A DNA stretch of 22,272 nucleotides from Succinatimonas hippei (GCA_004557545.1 SFGV01000030.1:1-22272), one strand, 5' to 3'. Numbered from the stretch's first letter, positions 7,602 through 16,338 are shown. Translations and numbers: made by a program. The notes: generated from the sequence alone by a model not told the origin.

Positions 7602-7724
7602 TTGCACATCATCGCCAAACTGAGCGCCTGTTCTCTTATCTTCAGGACAAATATCCACCGGGTGTACAATTCCCGCATGAACATCACATACGCGAAAATT
7701 GAAACCCAGATCCTAAGGATCGCC

Positions 7725-8174
7725 ATGACCACGCTTGGGATCCTGCATATAAGCTTTATAAGCGAAAACACCTTAAAGCAGTTCATTCGCTTTGGGCTTG
7801 TGGGTGTTACCAATACCCTTATCTCATACATGATCTATGTCGCTGTTCTGTGGATCTACAAGTTATGCGGTGTTGAGTACGCCTATGACTATATAGTTGC
7901 GAGTGTCACCGCATTTATCCTAAGTGTGCTCTGGTCATACGCGCTAAACAGCGTTTTTGTGTTCAAAAAGCAGCGCTCATGGCTCACCACGCTCTCTGAG
8001 ATAGCCAAGAGCTACGCGACCTACGGTTTATCAGGGCTCATCATAGCCAACATCATCCTCTATCTTCTGGTGGATGTTGCGGGGATCTCGGCTTATATAT
8101 CCTTTTTCATGGTGCTCATAATCACGGTGCCCATGAACTTTATACTCAACAAGTTCTGGACCTTCAGGCAGTGA
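7725..8174 (+). CDS. GtrA-like four-TM membrane protein
   Basis: This 149-residue polytopic protein has four predicted helices beginning at FIRFGLVGVTNTLISY, YIVASVTAFILSVLWSY, YGLSGLIIANIILYLLV and ISFFMVLIITVPMNFILN. The opening RFGLVGVTNT, the ALNSVFVF between helices 2 and 3, and the closing MNFILNKFWTF are hallmarks of the GtrA family. GtrA proteins are thought to flip undecaprenyl-phosphate-linked sugars in surface glycan modification; the substrate here is unknown. I chose ATG 7725 because AAGGA lies five bases before it and the family starts close to the first helix. Longer frames from TTG 7593 or ATG 7599/7677 add an uncharacteristic N-terminus without a ribosome site. No glycosyltransferase partner (gtrB) is adjacent. 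Confidence 0.85.
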   Translation: MTTLGILHISFISENTLKQFIRFGLVGVTNTLISYMIYVAVLWIYKLCGVEYAYDYIVASVTAFILSVLWSYALNSVFVFKKQRSWLTTLSEIAKSYATYGLSGLIIANIILYLLVDVAGISAYISFFMVLIITVPMNFILNKFWTFRQ

Positions 8175-8272
8175 TCCCGGCATCCTTGTCAATCTGATAC
8201 ACGGATTGGTGATGAGCCAGGCCTGATTTGCTAAACTGACACACTGTAAGCACAGATTTTGGGATCTTTTCC

Positions 8273-11200
8273 ATGGACGCATCGGAGATCAAAACCGCCG
8301 CCGGGGAAACAGGCGGGATCCAAAGCGCGAGAAGCGGTCAGAATAGCGCTAACCGTCAGGTGAACGAAAAGGCGCTGATTAACGTAAAGGCCGCCTCAAA
8401 ATACCTGGCTTTGCTCTCACGCGACCGCACTCTGGTATCAGATGGTCTTAAGCGTACCCTAAATTCCGTGCAGTCCACCTTAAACTCCTATATTCAGGAT
8501 AAGGACAAGATTAAAAGCGCCGCCACCTCATCAGGCTTAAGCGGGGAGGGCGAATTAACCAGACTCTCCTCAAGAGTTATCGCGCGCGACAGCGCGCTCT
8601 CTGAGAATGTCGCCGAGGATCTCTCCACCAAATCAAAGCTTGTAAGGCAGCGTGACGCAGCGACGGAATTTGGCAAAACCATGAGTTCCCTGCCACCCGC
8701 GCTCAAAGAGGACACCGCGGCCGGCTCCGCCATTTCAAAAACCATCGCTCAGTCGCTTTTAAACCTCACCGATCATGAGACGCTCGGCGCCGGACTTGAA
8801 AGAGATCTCGCCGTGCGCGGGATCTATGTGCCAGAGCAGGAGCTCTCACAGCGCTCGCGTGAGGCCACCTCAAGGGTGCTTCAGGTCTCGCTCGCCTTTG
8901 CTATGAGCAACTCACCTGAGGTTTTAGAAAGCCTGCCTCCTGATGAAAGTGAGCCTAAAAAAGAGGCTCCGGGTTCCACCACCCCGCAGATCATGACCCG
9001 CTACCTGCGCAGGGCCTTAAATGAGTTTCCCGATGACTCGACTTATCTTGATATCTTCAAGAAAAATCGTGAAGCATCTGAGAGCGAGCAGGAAGACAAG
9101 GTCTCGGAGGAGACCATTGAGCGCATCCACAACCTGATTGTAAAGGCGGCGCAGAGCGCCCGGCGCGGCAACCTCATTCCGGGAGATGCCCAAACAGATG
9201 AAAGCAGGAACAGCGACGTTTCAGAGAAAATTGCCTCCGCAGGATCCGCCGCGCCGCGCTCAGCGCGTGGCGACACAGCAAATCGGGCAGACTCCGCTGA
9301 GGATGCCCGCGGGCTTTCGCTGAGCGAGCTTTCAGAGCGCGCCTCCAGGCTTCAGCGCCAGTTCAGACTTGAAAGACAGAAGCTCGCGAGTGAAGGTCAG
9401 ATGCCTGATCCCGCGGAATACCCTAAATCCGTGACCATTGCCACCGCGAAGACTGATAGCGATCCTAATGAGAGTAGCGCAGGCGGGGCTGTTTCTGACA
9501 TCAAATCATCCTCTCAGAGATCCGCCTTGCCATCTGAAACACCGGAGAAGAAAGGTTCCCCTCAGAATGGCGATACAGACAATAACGCGCGGGTCTCTTT
9601 GGAAAACTCTCAGAGCGCTGGCGCGCTCTCAAATGGTAAAGATGGGGCCACTTCAGGGATCCCTCTTGAAAACGCTTCAGTAAATTTCTCCTATAAGGCG
9701 ATACAAAACCAGTTCTTCGGCGGGATCTCCTCCGCCCCCGGGATCACCATCCCCGTAACCGACTTTGACAACAAAAGTTTGTTAGGCTTCGCAGCAAGAG
9801 AGCTTTTGCAGGATTTTACTACCCCAAGAACCATTAACCGGATCATAAAAGAACAGGAAGAACTGCTCTCAAGAGAAAAAGCACAGGCAACCAGTCTCAG
9901 GGCGGATAACCCTGATAGTCAGAAGAGCGCAGCGTCTGACGCCGGCGCCGCCGCGACAAACACCACCATAGTCTCAAAGATCTCTGAAAATAGCGCTGAG
10001 ATCTCTAAACCAGACGCTGCCATCGCTGATAAAAACGCGCGCGCCTTAAAAACAGAGCAAACCGCGGGTGACAGCGCCAGACCACACTCTGAGACTAACG
10101 CGTCAGCGCAAACCATCCCATCCGGAGGCGCTCCTTCTGAAAACTCCGATGAAACCGGGCCTAAGAGTGAGAGCGCCGTCAGATCATCCCCGTTGGCCTC
10201 ATCAGCATCCGCGGTAAATTCAGAAAGTACGATGGCATCTGATGAAGCATCAGGGGATCCCTCTGAGACTTCAGATAAAAGTTCTTTAGCCGTATCTTTG
10301 GTGAAGCCTGATGAAGTTCAGGACGCGGTTAGAGAAAAGACCGCGCGAAAGTCCACAGACACCGTCATCGCCAAACCAGACGAAAGTGCCGCGCCTGACA
10401 TTGAAAGTAAGAGCGGTGAGATAGGAGAAGAAGCAGAAGATCAAAGCGCCATTGAGCCTGAGACCGCCCCGGAGCCTGAAAGTCAGGCTAAAGCGGCACG
10501 GGGTGATGCATCTGCGGTCAACCAACAAGATTCAGCTGCTTCCACTGAGGCTCAAAGACCTGATGAGAGCGCAAAAGCGGATCCTGAGACGGTAACTATC
10601 GCGACCGGCGCGACTGTGGCCGTAAATGAACCTGTCTCTGAAGGTACCACCGGTGATGAGACATTGGAGAGTTCTTATAAGAGCTCATCCCAAAGCTCAG
10701 AGCCTCAGGCAAAATTCGTCGCCTCAGCCACCGCCTCAGAGAGCACTGATCCAGCCGCCGCGACTGTTTCAGATGAAAAGACTCCGGTGAGCGCAGGCGC
10801 AAAGACTGGTGACACAATCTCCATACCCGATGACACGGGGAAAAACATACCTTCGGATACCACAGACGACAACACCGCGGTTTCTGAATCAGAGGATAGC
10901 GCGCAGAGCGGCAAGGCAGAACCATCTGCTTTCTCAGATAAAGAGGCAAGCGCGGTTGCGGATGCCAGTGCCGCTGACGATGAGGCCGGATCTGAGAGCG
11001 TGAGCGCCCAAAGCGCTGTTATAAGTCCTAAGAGCGATGAATACGCCGGGGCACCATCTCAGAGCGCCTCTCCTGCTGAGAGCGCGCCTGCTGAGCCTGA
11101 GCAGGCTCTCGCCTCCAGGGCTGAGACGGACACGGACAACGCAGAATTATCCGCTGATGACAAAAACGCTGCTGAAAGTTCGAGGACAAATCCTGTATCA

Positions 11201-12727
11201 GAAAGCGACGCTACCGTGTCCGGGAGCGCTAACTTCTCAGACAAGCTTGAATCTGACCCATATAACACCGCTAACGCGGCTGTGACCGCTAATGATTTGC
11301 CTGCGCAAAAAACCACTCAGACAGCAACTACGATCGCGACAGACTCCGCGGAAACTGACAGCGCGCTTAAAGTTCCTCTTTCAGATTTCAAAACGTCCGC
11401 GGCCGCGGTTGATCTGGTGGCGGCGGATGAAAAAGCCCGCTTAAAAGCTCAAAATACAGCTGCCGGCAGCTCATCCCTGTCTGAAAACGAAGCCTCCGCT
11501 GACGCGGACGCCGAAGGCGCTGCGCGCCTTGGCGACAGCATCATGAAAGGCACGGTCCCAGCGTCAGAGCTTGATGACAGCGATACCCCGGAAGACGCTC
11601 CGGATCTTGGAGGGCGCAACGTCGGGCGCGAAGTTGCCTCTGACATCGACACTAAAAGTGAAGCCTCCTCAGAGGCGTCTTCATCTGTTAAGGACGCGGT
11701 AGCATCCTCCCCGCTAAAAACCCCGGCCGCCGCCGCGGTTACCACAGGAGGCAGCGCACCCCTGCCTGATGAGAGCGTAATAACCAACCCACAGGGAACC
11801 GTAAAAGAAGGCGGTTTTTTAAGCAGGCTGGTATCCCTCTTCTCATCCTCAAAAGATCAGAAAAGTGCTCAGACCTCAGTGCAGCTCCAGCAGTTGGCGT
11901 CAGGACAATCCCAGATCCTGCGCGAAAGCCCGCTCGACCGCTTTGTCTCAGAGCTCACCACGTTAGGCGCCAGCGCTTTCCTGCCCCCTGAGGTCAGAAA
12001 GGAGGCCAAAGCGCTTAAGGCAAAGCTTTTGGATCCGGTAGCTGATTTAAGCTCGGTCAACAGCTGGCTTGAGTTTGTGGCCGCTCCGATGTCACCTACT
12101 TCAGCGCGCGCAGTATCCATGCACCAGTGGGCCTTCTTCATACTCTGTCTGAGGTTCCGCGAGCTTGGCAAGAGCGTTGACAAATTTCTAAAGAAAAACG
12201 GCATCGATATAAACGCCGACAGCGTGATTGATGACATGCTGCTCTCCCATCAGGATGATGAGGGCGCCGGAGAGAAGCTCTGCGATGACACCCTGTCCCA
12301 GATCTCAAGGATGCAGCAGCTCTCATCGCAGGGCGCACAGGGATTTTTCAACCGCGTGGTGCCGCTTCCTCCGGCTTATGACGGAGGACAGGAGGGTTCT
12401 CTTTCCTTAAAACGCGAGAGTAAAAAGGACGGCCGCAAGATCTGGCACCTTGAGTTTGCCTTTGATCTTGAGAATACCGGACCCATCGGGATCCGCGCGG
12501 TCGCCTCATTCCCTGAGATCAGGCTCTCATATGTCGCTAAAACCATGGAAGGCCTGCAGGCCCTGCAAAAGCGCGTGCCCGAGCTTGAGCGTCAGCTTGA
12601 AGATCTGGGACTTGAGCCCAAATCATCAGGCCCGAGGCTTGGACATATAGAGGGTATGGATCGCGACATTTCAAAAGATAAGCCTGCTGTCCTGTCAAAA
12701 GATCAGCTTCTGAACGTGAATATCTGA
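8273..12727 (+). CDS. Giant FliK-like hook-length / secretion-ruler protein with a long low-complexity Ala/Ser/Asp/Glu region
   Basis: The protein has 1484 residues. Residues 1-300 are helical and polar, partly ordered (ASKYLALLSRDRTL, DHETLGAGLERDL). Residues from about 300 to 1165 are low complexity: in residues 884-963 I count 21 Ala, 16 Ser, 9 Asp and 9 Glu of 80. From about 1170 to the end it is ordered again, with a helical part (FVSELTTLGASAFLPPEVRK, then WAFFILCLRFRELGKSVDKF). A region near 1385-1455 (KIWHLEFAFDLENTGPIGIR, then L-x-Y and L-rich helix) resembles the FliK C-terminal domain that contacts FlhB to switch export specificity. The assignment is inferred from this plus the FlhB-C-like gene nine bases downstream, a pairing seen in other bacteria. 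FliK proteins are usually about 350-700 residues. There is no signal peptide or TM. The ATG at 8273 has only a weak ribosome site (GGGAT). Confidence 0.72.
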   Translation: MDASEIKTAAGETGGIQSARSGQNSANRQVNEKALINVKAASKYLALLSRDRTLVSDGLKRTLNSVQSTLNSYIQDKDKIKSAATSSGLSGEGELTRLSSRVIARDSALSENVAEDLSTKSKLVRQRDAATEFGKTMSSLPPALKEDTAAGSAISKTIAQSLLNLTDHETLGAGLERDLAVRGIYVPEQELSQRSREATSRVLQVSLAFAMSNSPEVLESLPPDESEPKKEAPGSTTPQIMTRYLRRALNEFPDDSTYLDIFKKNREASESEQEDKVSEETIERIHNLIVKAAQSARRGNLIPGDAQTDESRNSDVSEKIASAGSAAPRSARGDTANRADSAEDARGLSLSELSERASRLQRQFRLERQKLASEGQMPDPAEYPKSVTIATAKTDSDPNESSAGGAVSDIKSSSQRSALPSETPEKKGSPQNGDTDNNARVSLENSQSAGALSNGKDGATSGIPLENASVNFSYKAIQNQFFGGISSAPGITIPVTDFDNKSLLGFAARELLQDFTTPRTINRIIKEQEELLSREKAQATSLRADNPDSQKSAASDAGAAATNTTIVSKISENSAEISKPDAAIADKNARALKTEQTAGDSARPHSETNASAQTIPSGGAPSENSDETGPKSESAVRSSPLASSASAVNSESTMASDEASGDPSETSDKSSLAVSLVKPDEVQDAVREKTARKSTDTVIAKPDESAAPDIESKSGEIGEEAEDQSAIEPETAPEPESQAKAARGDASAVNQQDSAASTEAQRPDESAKADPETVTIATGATVAVNEPVSEGTTGDETLESSYKSSSQSSEPQAKFVASATASESTDPAAATVSDEKTPVSAGAKTGDTISIPDDTGKNIPSDTTDDNTAVSESEDSAQSGKAEPSAFSDKEASAVADASAADDEAGSESVSAQSAVISPKSDEYAGAPSQSASPAESAPAEPEQALASRAETDTDNAELSADDKNAAESSRTNPVSESDATVSGSANFSDKLESDPYNTANAAVTANDLPAQKTTQTATTIATDSAETDSALKVPLSDFKTSAAAVDLVAADEKARLKAQNTAAGSSSLSENEASADADAEGAARLGDSIMKGTVPASELDDSDTPEDAPDLGGRNVGREVASDIDTKSEASSEASSSVKDAVASSPLKTPAAAAVTTGGSAPLPDESVITNPQGTVKEGGFLSRLVSLFSSSKDQKSAQTSVQLQQLASGQSQILRESPLDRFVSELTTLGASAFLPPEVRKEAKALKAKLLDPVADLSSVNSWLEFVAAPMSPTSARAVSMHQWAFFILCLRFRELGKSVDKFLKKNGIDINADSVIDDMLLSHQDDEGAGEKLCDDTLSQISRMQQLSSQGAQGFFNRVVPLPPAYDGGQEGSLSLKRESKKDGRKIWHLEFAFDLENTGPIGIRAVASFPEIRLSYVAKTMEGLQALQKRVPELERQLEDLGLEPKSSGPRLGHIEGMDRDISKDKPAVLSKDQLLNVNI

Positions 12728-12736
12728 GATCTCATT

Positions 12737-13285
12737 ATGCAAAGCAACGATAAAACTCCTGACAATGAAAACGATCAGAGCGTGCTTGAGCCTGACGCCG
12801 AATACATCTCGCGCCCGCCCTTTGACGATGATCAGCACTATGGGCAATGGAAGGACAATGGTTTTGTCAAAGATGACACCGTTGTGAAAGATGATGGAAA
12901 TGAGCAGTCGGAAAAAAACGGAGACGGGACAGACGACCAGGCAAAGACCGCTGATGACACTCAGGACTCTCATAACGACAATCCTCCTGCCGAGGCTGCC
13001 GGGATAAGCTATAACGAAGATCAGGGAGCGCCGGTGCTATCTGAGATAGGAAGCGGCGAGCGCGCCGACGCCATAATTGCGATGGCTAAGGAGCTTGGGG
13101 TATACATCCACCGCGATGAGCGCCTGCTCTCAGAGCTAAAACGCCTGCGCGAGGGTGAGGAGATCCCAAAGGAGCTTTACGCGCTGATAGCCGCGATCCT
13201 CTCCTTCAGCTACCTTCTGCAGGGCAAAACTCCTTCTGCATATAAAAGAGCTGACGGCTCTACCGCTATCAACACCAAAGCCTGA
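12737..13285 (+). CDS. FhlB-type protein: soluble FlhB/YscU/EscU C-terminal domain with an acidic N-terminal tail
   Basis: Residues 1-87 are acidic and disordered (many Asp, Asn, Gln, Lys). Residues 88-162 match the cytoplasmic domain of the FlhB/YscU/EscU export switch: SYNEDQGAPVLSEIGSGERA, then IIAMAKELGVYIHRDERLL, then IPKELYALIAAILSFSY. Full FlhB has four TM helices and an autocleaving NPTH loop before this domain; here both are absent, as in stand-alone FhlB proteins reported in flagellated bacteria. It is expected to interact with the export gate and with FliK. It follows the FliK-like gene by 9 bp, so the two are almost surely cotranscribed. The protein ends with a short Ser/Thr/Ala tail. 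ATG 12737 is preceded only by a weak GAGAT. Confidence 0.85.
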   Translation: MQSNDKTPDNENDQSVLEPDAEYISRPPFDDDQHYGQWKDNGFVKDDTVVKDDGNEQSEKNGDGTDDQAKTADDTQDSHNDNPPAEAAGISYNEDQGAPVLSEIGSGERADAIIAMAKELGVYIHRDERLLSELKRLREGEEIPKELYALIAAILSFSYLLQGKTPSAYKRADGSTAINTKA

Positions 13286-13331
13286 CCCCTGGATCGCACA
13301 GGCTCAGGCGGGATTTAATTTATCCCTAAGC

Positions 13332-15980
13332 TTAATCGTTGCTGTCAGGCACATAGGGCACTGGCGTGCGCTGCGGTACCACATTCATATTTCCCTGACC
13401 GTCAGCGCTTCCCTGTACCACCTCAACCCCGCTGCCGCCACATGCGGTATCCACATAGAGGATCTTGTCGGTACGAACCGGAAGCAATGACATGCCCGGC
13501 ACCCTGCACTGATCGGAGAGCACGTTGCCATGGCTGTCGAAATTGACGAACTTGATCCCATCAGGGCGCTTGAGCTCAAGTGAGTCAACTCCCCTGTCCT
13601 TAAGGTACGCCCCGTAAACTCTCATGGCGCCTGATGATCCGAAAAGCCCGGTGGACTTGTTGTCGTCAAACCCCACCCAGGTTGAGACCACCTCGTCGTT
13701 GTCTATGCCCACAGACCAGGTATCGCGGCTGTCGTTGGTGGTTCCGGTCTTGGTGGCTATCTTTACGTTCGGGAACATCTGACCTATGCGGTAACCGGTT
13801 CCGCTGGTAGTCGCCTCCTCCATGACATAGAGCGTAAGGTAGGTGTCGCGGGGATCAAGCTTACGCTTGCCCTTGTTGGCGGCGCGCTCATATACCACCT
13901 TGCCGTCCTTGACCACGGTGCGCAACGTGGTCAGATCCGTATACACCCCGTCGGTCGCTAGCGAGGCGTAAATTGAGTTCACCTCATATGGCGTAAGCTC
14001 AACCGTACCCAGAAGCATTGAAGGATAAAGCGGCAGATCCTGCTTGATCCCTACCTTGCGCATGGTCTCAACCACATGGTTTAAACCTACCCTCATGCCA
14101 AGACGCACCGTAGGCACATTGAGCGAATGCGCCATGGCGTAGTGCACCGGAATAGGTCCCCTGAAGCGTTTGTCATCGTCCTTGGGTGACCAGAGCTGAC
14201 CTGTCGCCAGGCGCACCGTAAGCGGAGTGTCCTCCACCATGGTTCCAAGGTGGATCCCGTTTTGGAAGGCGGTGAGATAGACAAGCGGCTTGATGATGGA
14301 TCCCACCTGACGGCGCCCCTCAAGCACGCGGTTGAAGCCCTCATACTGGGGGGTTCTTGAGCCCACCACCGCCGCGACCTCGGCCGTACGCCACGAGCTT
14401 ACGACCATGGCGGCCTCAAGTCCCGAGAGCTTTCGCTCCTTCTCTATCCTGGAAAGCTCCTCCTGCACCGCCTTCTCGGCTGAGGCCTGAGCCTGAGGAT
14501 CAAGGGATGTGAAGATCTTAATGCCGTTGCCCGAGAGGAAATCACTGCCGAATCTGGTCGCAATCTCCTGCTTTAAAACTCCCATGAAGGCCGGGGTCTT
14601 GGAATAATTCATGCTGCCGCGGCGGATCACTCCAAGAGGTCTGGCGCTGTACTGTGAGTACTCTGCGTCAGAGAGGAAGCCTCTTTCATGCATCACTGCG
14701 AGCACGGTGTTGCGACGCTCCAGCGCCTGATCAGGATGACGCCAGGGATCATAATAAGAGGGCCCCTTGATGATCCCGACTAAAAGCGCCATCTGATCCT
14801 GCGAAAGCTCTGAGACCGGAACACCAAAGTAGAAATATGAGGCAAGACCAAAGCCGTAAACGCCGGCGCTGCCGTTCTGACCTAAATAGATCTCGTTTAA
14901 ATAGGCCTCGAGGATCTGATCCTTTGAATAGCGGTGATTCATGATCAGGGCCATGATGATCTCTTTAAACTTTCTTGAATAGCTGCGCTCTGAGTTTAGG
15001 AAATAGTTTTTTACCAGCTGCTGGGTGATGGTGGATCCGCCCTGCACCACGTGACCTGCCAGGAAGTTCGCCACCGCGGCTCTGATGATCGCCGCAAAAT
15101 TTACCCCAAGATTTGAATAGAAGGAACGATCCTCAATCTGAATGAGGGTATTGATAAGCGCCTTTGGCACATCATTTAAATTTAAGAAGATACGGTCTTC
15201 TTTGGGATCTATTCTGTTTATACGGTCCAAGAGCACCGGATCCATGCGCACATAGCCCATCTCGCTCCGGTTATCGGCATTGACTATCTTTGAGACGCGC
15301 TGTCCCTGAAACTCGATCATGAGCGCAGCCTTGGGCTCATTGCCGTCAGGGAAGTCAAAGGGCCTTTTTATGAGCACCACGCGGCCGTTACTCCTGCTTG
15401 CCGCGTATTCGCCCGGCTTTTGCGGATTCTGCACCTCGCGGTATTTTAAAAGGCGCAGCTCATAGATCATCTGATCAAGCGAGAGCTTCTGATCCGGATA
15501 AAGCTCAAGCGGCCTTGAGTAAACCACCGCCGGGAGCACCCAGCGGTCATCCACCTCAAACTTTGAGAAGACCACTGAGTCAAAGTACACGAAGAGCACG
15601 GCAAGCACCGCGCTGCCTGCCAGAAAGAGCTTTAAGAGTAAAAAATAAAAGCCCCGCGAAAAACGCCCGAAAAAACCGCGGTGAGGCTTACGCGGCGTTT
15701 TCTGATCGTTATTGCCATTACCATTCTGACTGTCATTGCGCCCGCTCTGAGCCTTGTCAGGATCGGGTGTGGTCCTGCCGCCGCGATCATCGTCCTCAGG
15801 CTTGAATTCCCTTTCAACACCGGCGCTCAAGCGCTCCAGGCTCAAAGAGGTCCTGCCAGCCTCCGCGCTCTTGTCGTCAGATGCTGCTGCGGCATTTTCA
15901 GTTGAGGACGGTTTTGACTTTAAGCCTTCCGGATCGTCTGCTGAAAAATCGGTTATAAAACTGCGGTCGCTGTCTTTCAA
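13332..15980 (-). CDS. mrcB: Penicillin-binding protein 1B (bifunctional transglycosylase/transpeptidase)
   Basis: PBP1b polymerises and crosslinks peptidoglycan in the periplasm. The 882 residues show a ~105-residue charged cytoplasmic tail and a TM helix (about 111-133). A UB2H-like regulatory domain (about 145-235), the site that binds the activator LpoB in E. coli, comes next. The GT51 domain has EDRSF (catalytic Glu 283), QGGSTITQQLVKN (313-325) and RKFKE. The transpeptidase has SIIK (561-564), SLN (619-621) and KTGTTN (744-749). Alignment with E. coli PBP1b by eye is continuous. The only plausible start is TTG 15980, preceded by AGGGAAAG; the next Met is beyond residue 170. A TATAAT on the minus strand lies about 60 bases upstream. 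It is convergent with fhlB, 46 bp apart. Confidence 0.96.
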   Translation of the reverse strand: MKDSDRSFITDFSADDPEGLKSKPSSTENAAAASDDKSAEAGRTSLSLERLSAGVEREFKPEDDDRGGRTTPDPDKAQSGRNDSQNGNGNNDQKTPRKPHRGFFGRFSRGFYFLLLKLFLAGSAVLAVLFVYFDSVVFSKFEVDDRWVLPAVVYSRPLELYPDQKLSLDQMIYELRLLKYREVQNPQKPGEYAASRSNGRVVLIKRPFDFPDGNEPKAALMIEFQGQRVSKIVNADNRSEMGYVRMDPVLLDRINRIDPKEDRIFLNLNDVPKALINTLIQIEDRSFYSNLGVNFAAIIRAAVANFLAGHVVQGGSTITQQLVKNYFLNSERSYSRKFKEIIMALIMNHRYSKDQILEAYLNEIYLGQNGSAGVYGFGLASYFYFGVPVSELSQDQMALLVGIIKGPSYYDPWRHPDQALERRNTVLAVMHERGFLSDAEYSQYSARPLGVIRRGSMNYSKTPAFMGVLKQEIATRFGSDFLSGNGIKIFTSLDPQAQASAEKAVQEELSRIEKERKLSGLEAAMVVSSWRTAEVAAVVGSRTPQYEGFNRVLEGRRQVGSIIKPLVYLTAFQNGIHLGTMVEDTPLTVRLATGQLWSPKDDDKRFRGPIPVHYAMAHSLNVPTVRLGMRVGLNHVVETMRKVGIKQDLPLYPSMLLGTVELTPYEVNSIYASLATDGVYTDLTTLRTVVKDGKVVYERAANKGKRKLDPRDTYLTLYVMEEATTSGTGYRIGQMFPNVKIATKTGTTNDSRDTWSVGIDNDEVVSTWVGFDDNKSTGLFGSSGAMRVYGAYLKDRGVDSLELKRPDGIKFVNFDSHGNVLSDQCRVPGMSLLPVRTDKILYVDTACGGSGVEVVQGSADGQGNMNVVPQRTPVPYVPDSND

Positions 15981-16041
15981 TTCAACTTTCCCTGAAAGGA
16001 TTTGTGCTTTAACTTTAAAAAACGGGCATGGAAATGATTAG

Positions 16042-16047
16042 ATTATA
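16042..16047 (-). promoter_or_regulatory. -10 element of probable mrcB promoter
   Basis: Read on the minus strand this is a perfect TATAAT about 60 bases before the TTG start of mrcB. No TTGACA-like -35 sits at the right distance, and there is no TGn extension, so the strength of this promoter is uncertain. The surrounding non-coding stretch 15981-16351 holds this element, the dksA promoter and the dksA leader hairpins. Nothing recognisable was found from about 16050 to 16180. Confidence 0.45.
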
Positions 16048-16183
16048 TATCGCAACAGCATTGATCCCGGAATAGTTAGCGTCATGTGTGTTTAACCTGT
16101 TAGACCTGGTTTGTGCAAAGATGCCCGCGATCTCAAAGCGCGCACGCACTTTGCGGCAGTGATCAAATTCCTGCTCTCGCCAC

Positions 16184-16212
16184 TTGCGGGAATTAAAGAC
16201 ATCACGCATAAT
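16184..16212 (+). promoter_or_regulatory. Sigma-70 promoter of dksA
   Basis: TTGCGG (16184-16189) and CATAAT (16207-16212) are separated by exactly 17 bases, matching four and five positions of the consensus hexamers. Transcription would start near 16219, giving a leader of about 130 bases before the dksA ATG. Confidence 0.65.
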
Positions 16213-16228
16213 CTAGCCCTTGTAAACA

Positions 16229-16338
16229 GCGTGCGGGGTCATCCCGCGTGCGCGCCACAGGGATCAGCTTTTACGGCGTTCGGGCAATTGCCCGAACACC
16301 GGGCCGGACCTGATTTAACGGGCTGGGATCTCCCAGCT
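16229..16338 (+). promoter_or_regulatory. Structured dksA 5' leader: three successive hairpins
   Basis: Hairpin 1 (16229-16251) pairs GCGTGCGGG with CCCGCGTGC around a GTCAT loop, using wobbles at the base. Hairpin 2 (16278-16297) is a perfect 20-bp palindrome, GTTCGGGCAATTGCCCGAAC. Hairpin 3 (16321-16338) pairs GGCTGGG with CCCAGCT around ATCT and ends directly against the AAGGA ribosome site of dksA. None is followed by a T run, so they are not ordinary terminators. A role in mRNA stability, translation control or protein binding is inferred. Confidence 0.5.

Noticed and set aside
7593..7724. Longer GtrA-like protein starting at TTG 7593
   Set aside because: The extra 44 residues lie beyond the family's N-terminus and have no ribosome site, whereas ATG 7725 has AAGGA at good spacing.
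8180..8272. Flagellar sigma-28 promoter before the FliK-like gene
   Set aside because: Neither a TAAAG-like -35 nor a GCCGATAA-like -10 is visible in the 98-bp gap. A TTGTCA/TGATGA pair is too poor to call.
9438..11316. Several long reading frames on both strands inside the FliK-like gene
   Set aside because: They are in the shifted or opposite frames of a GC-rich, Ser/Ala-biased gene whose own frame is open for 1484 codons. None has a ribosome site or a recognisable protein motif.
13290..13331. Terminator between fhlB and mrcB (GGGAT...ATCCC)
   Set aside because: The stem is only 5 bp, the loop is 7 bases and no T tract follows, so it is not a convincing intrinsic terminator for either gene.
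15398..15905. Plus-strand frames opposite the mrcB 5' end
   Set aside because: They are antisense to the tail and UB2H region of PBP1b, which is unambiguous. Their products are Arg/Pro/Ala-rich, as expected from reverse-strand shadows.
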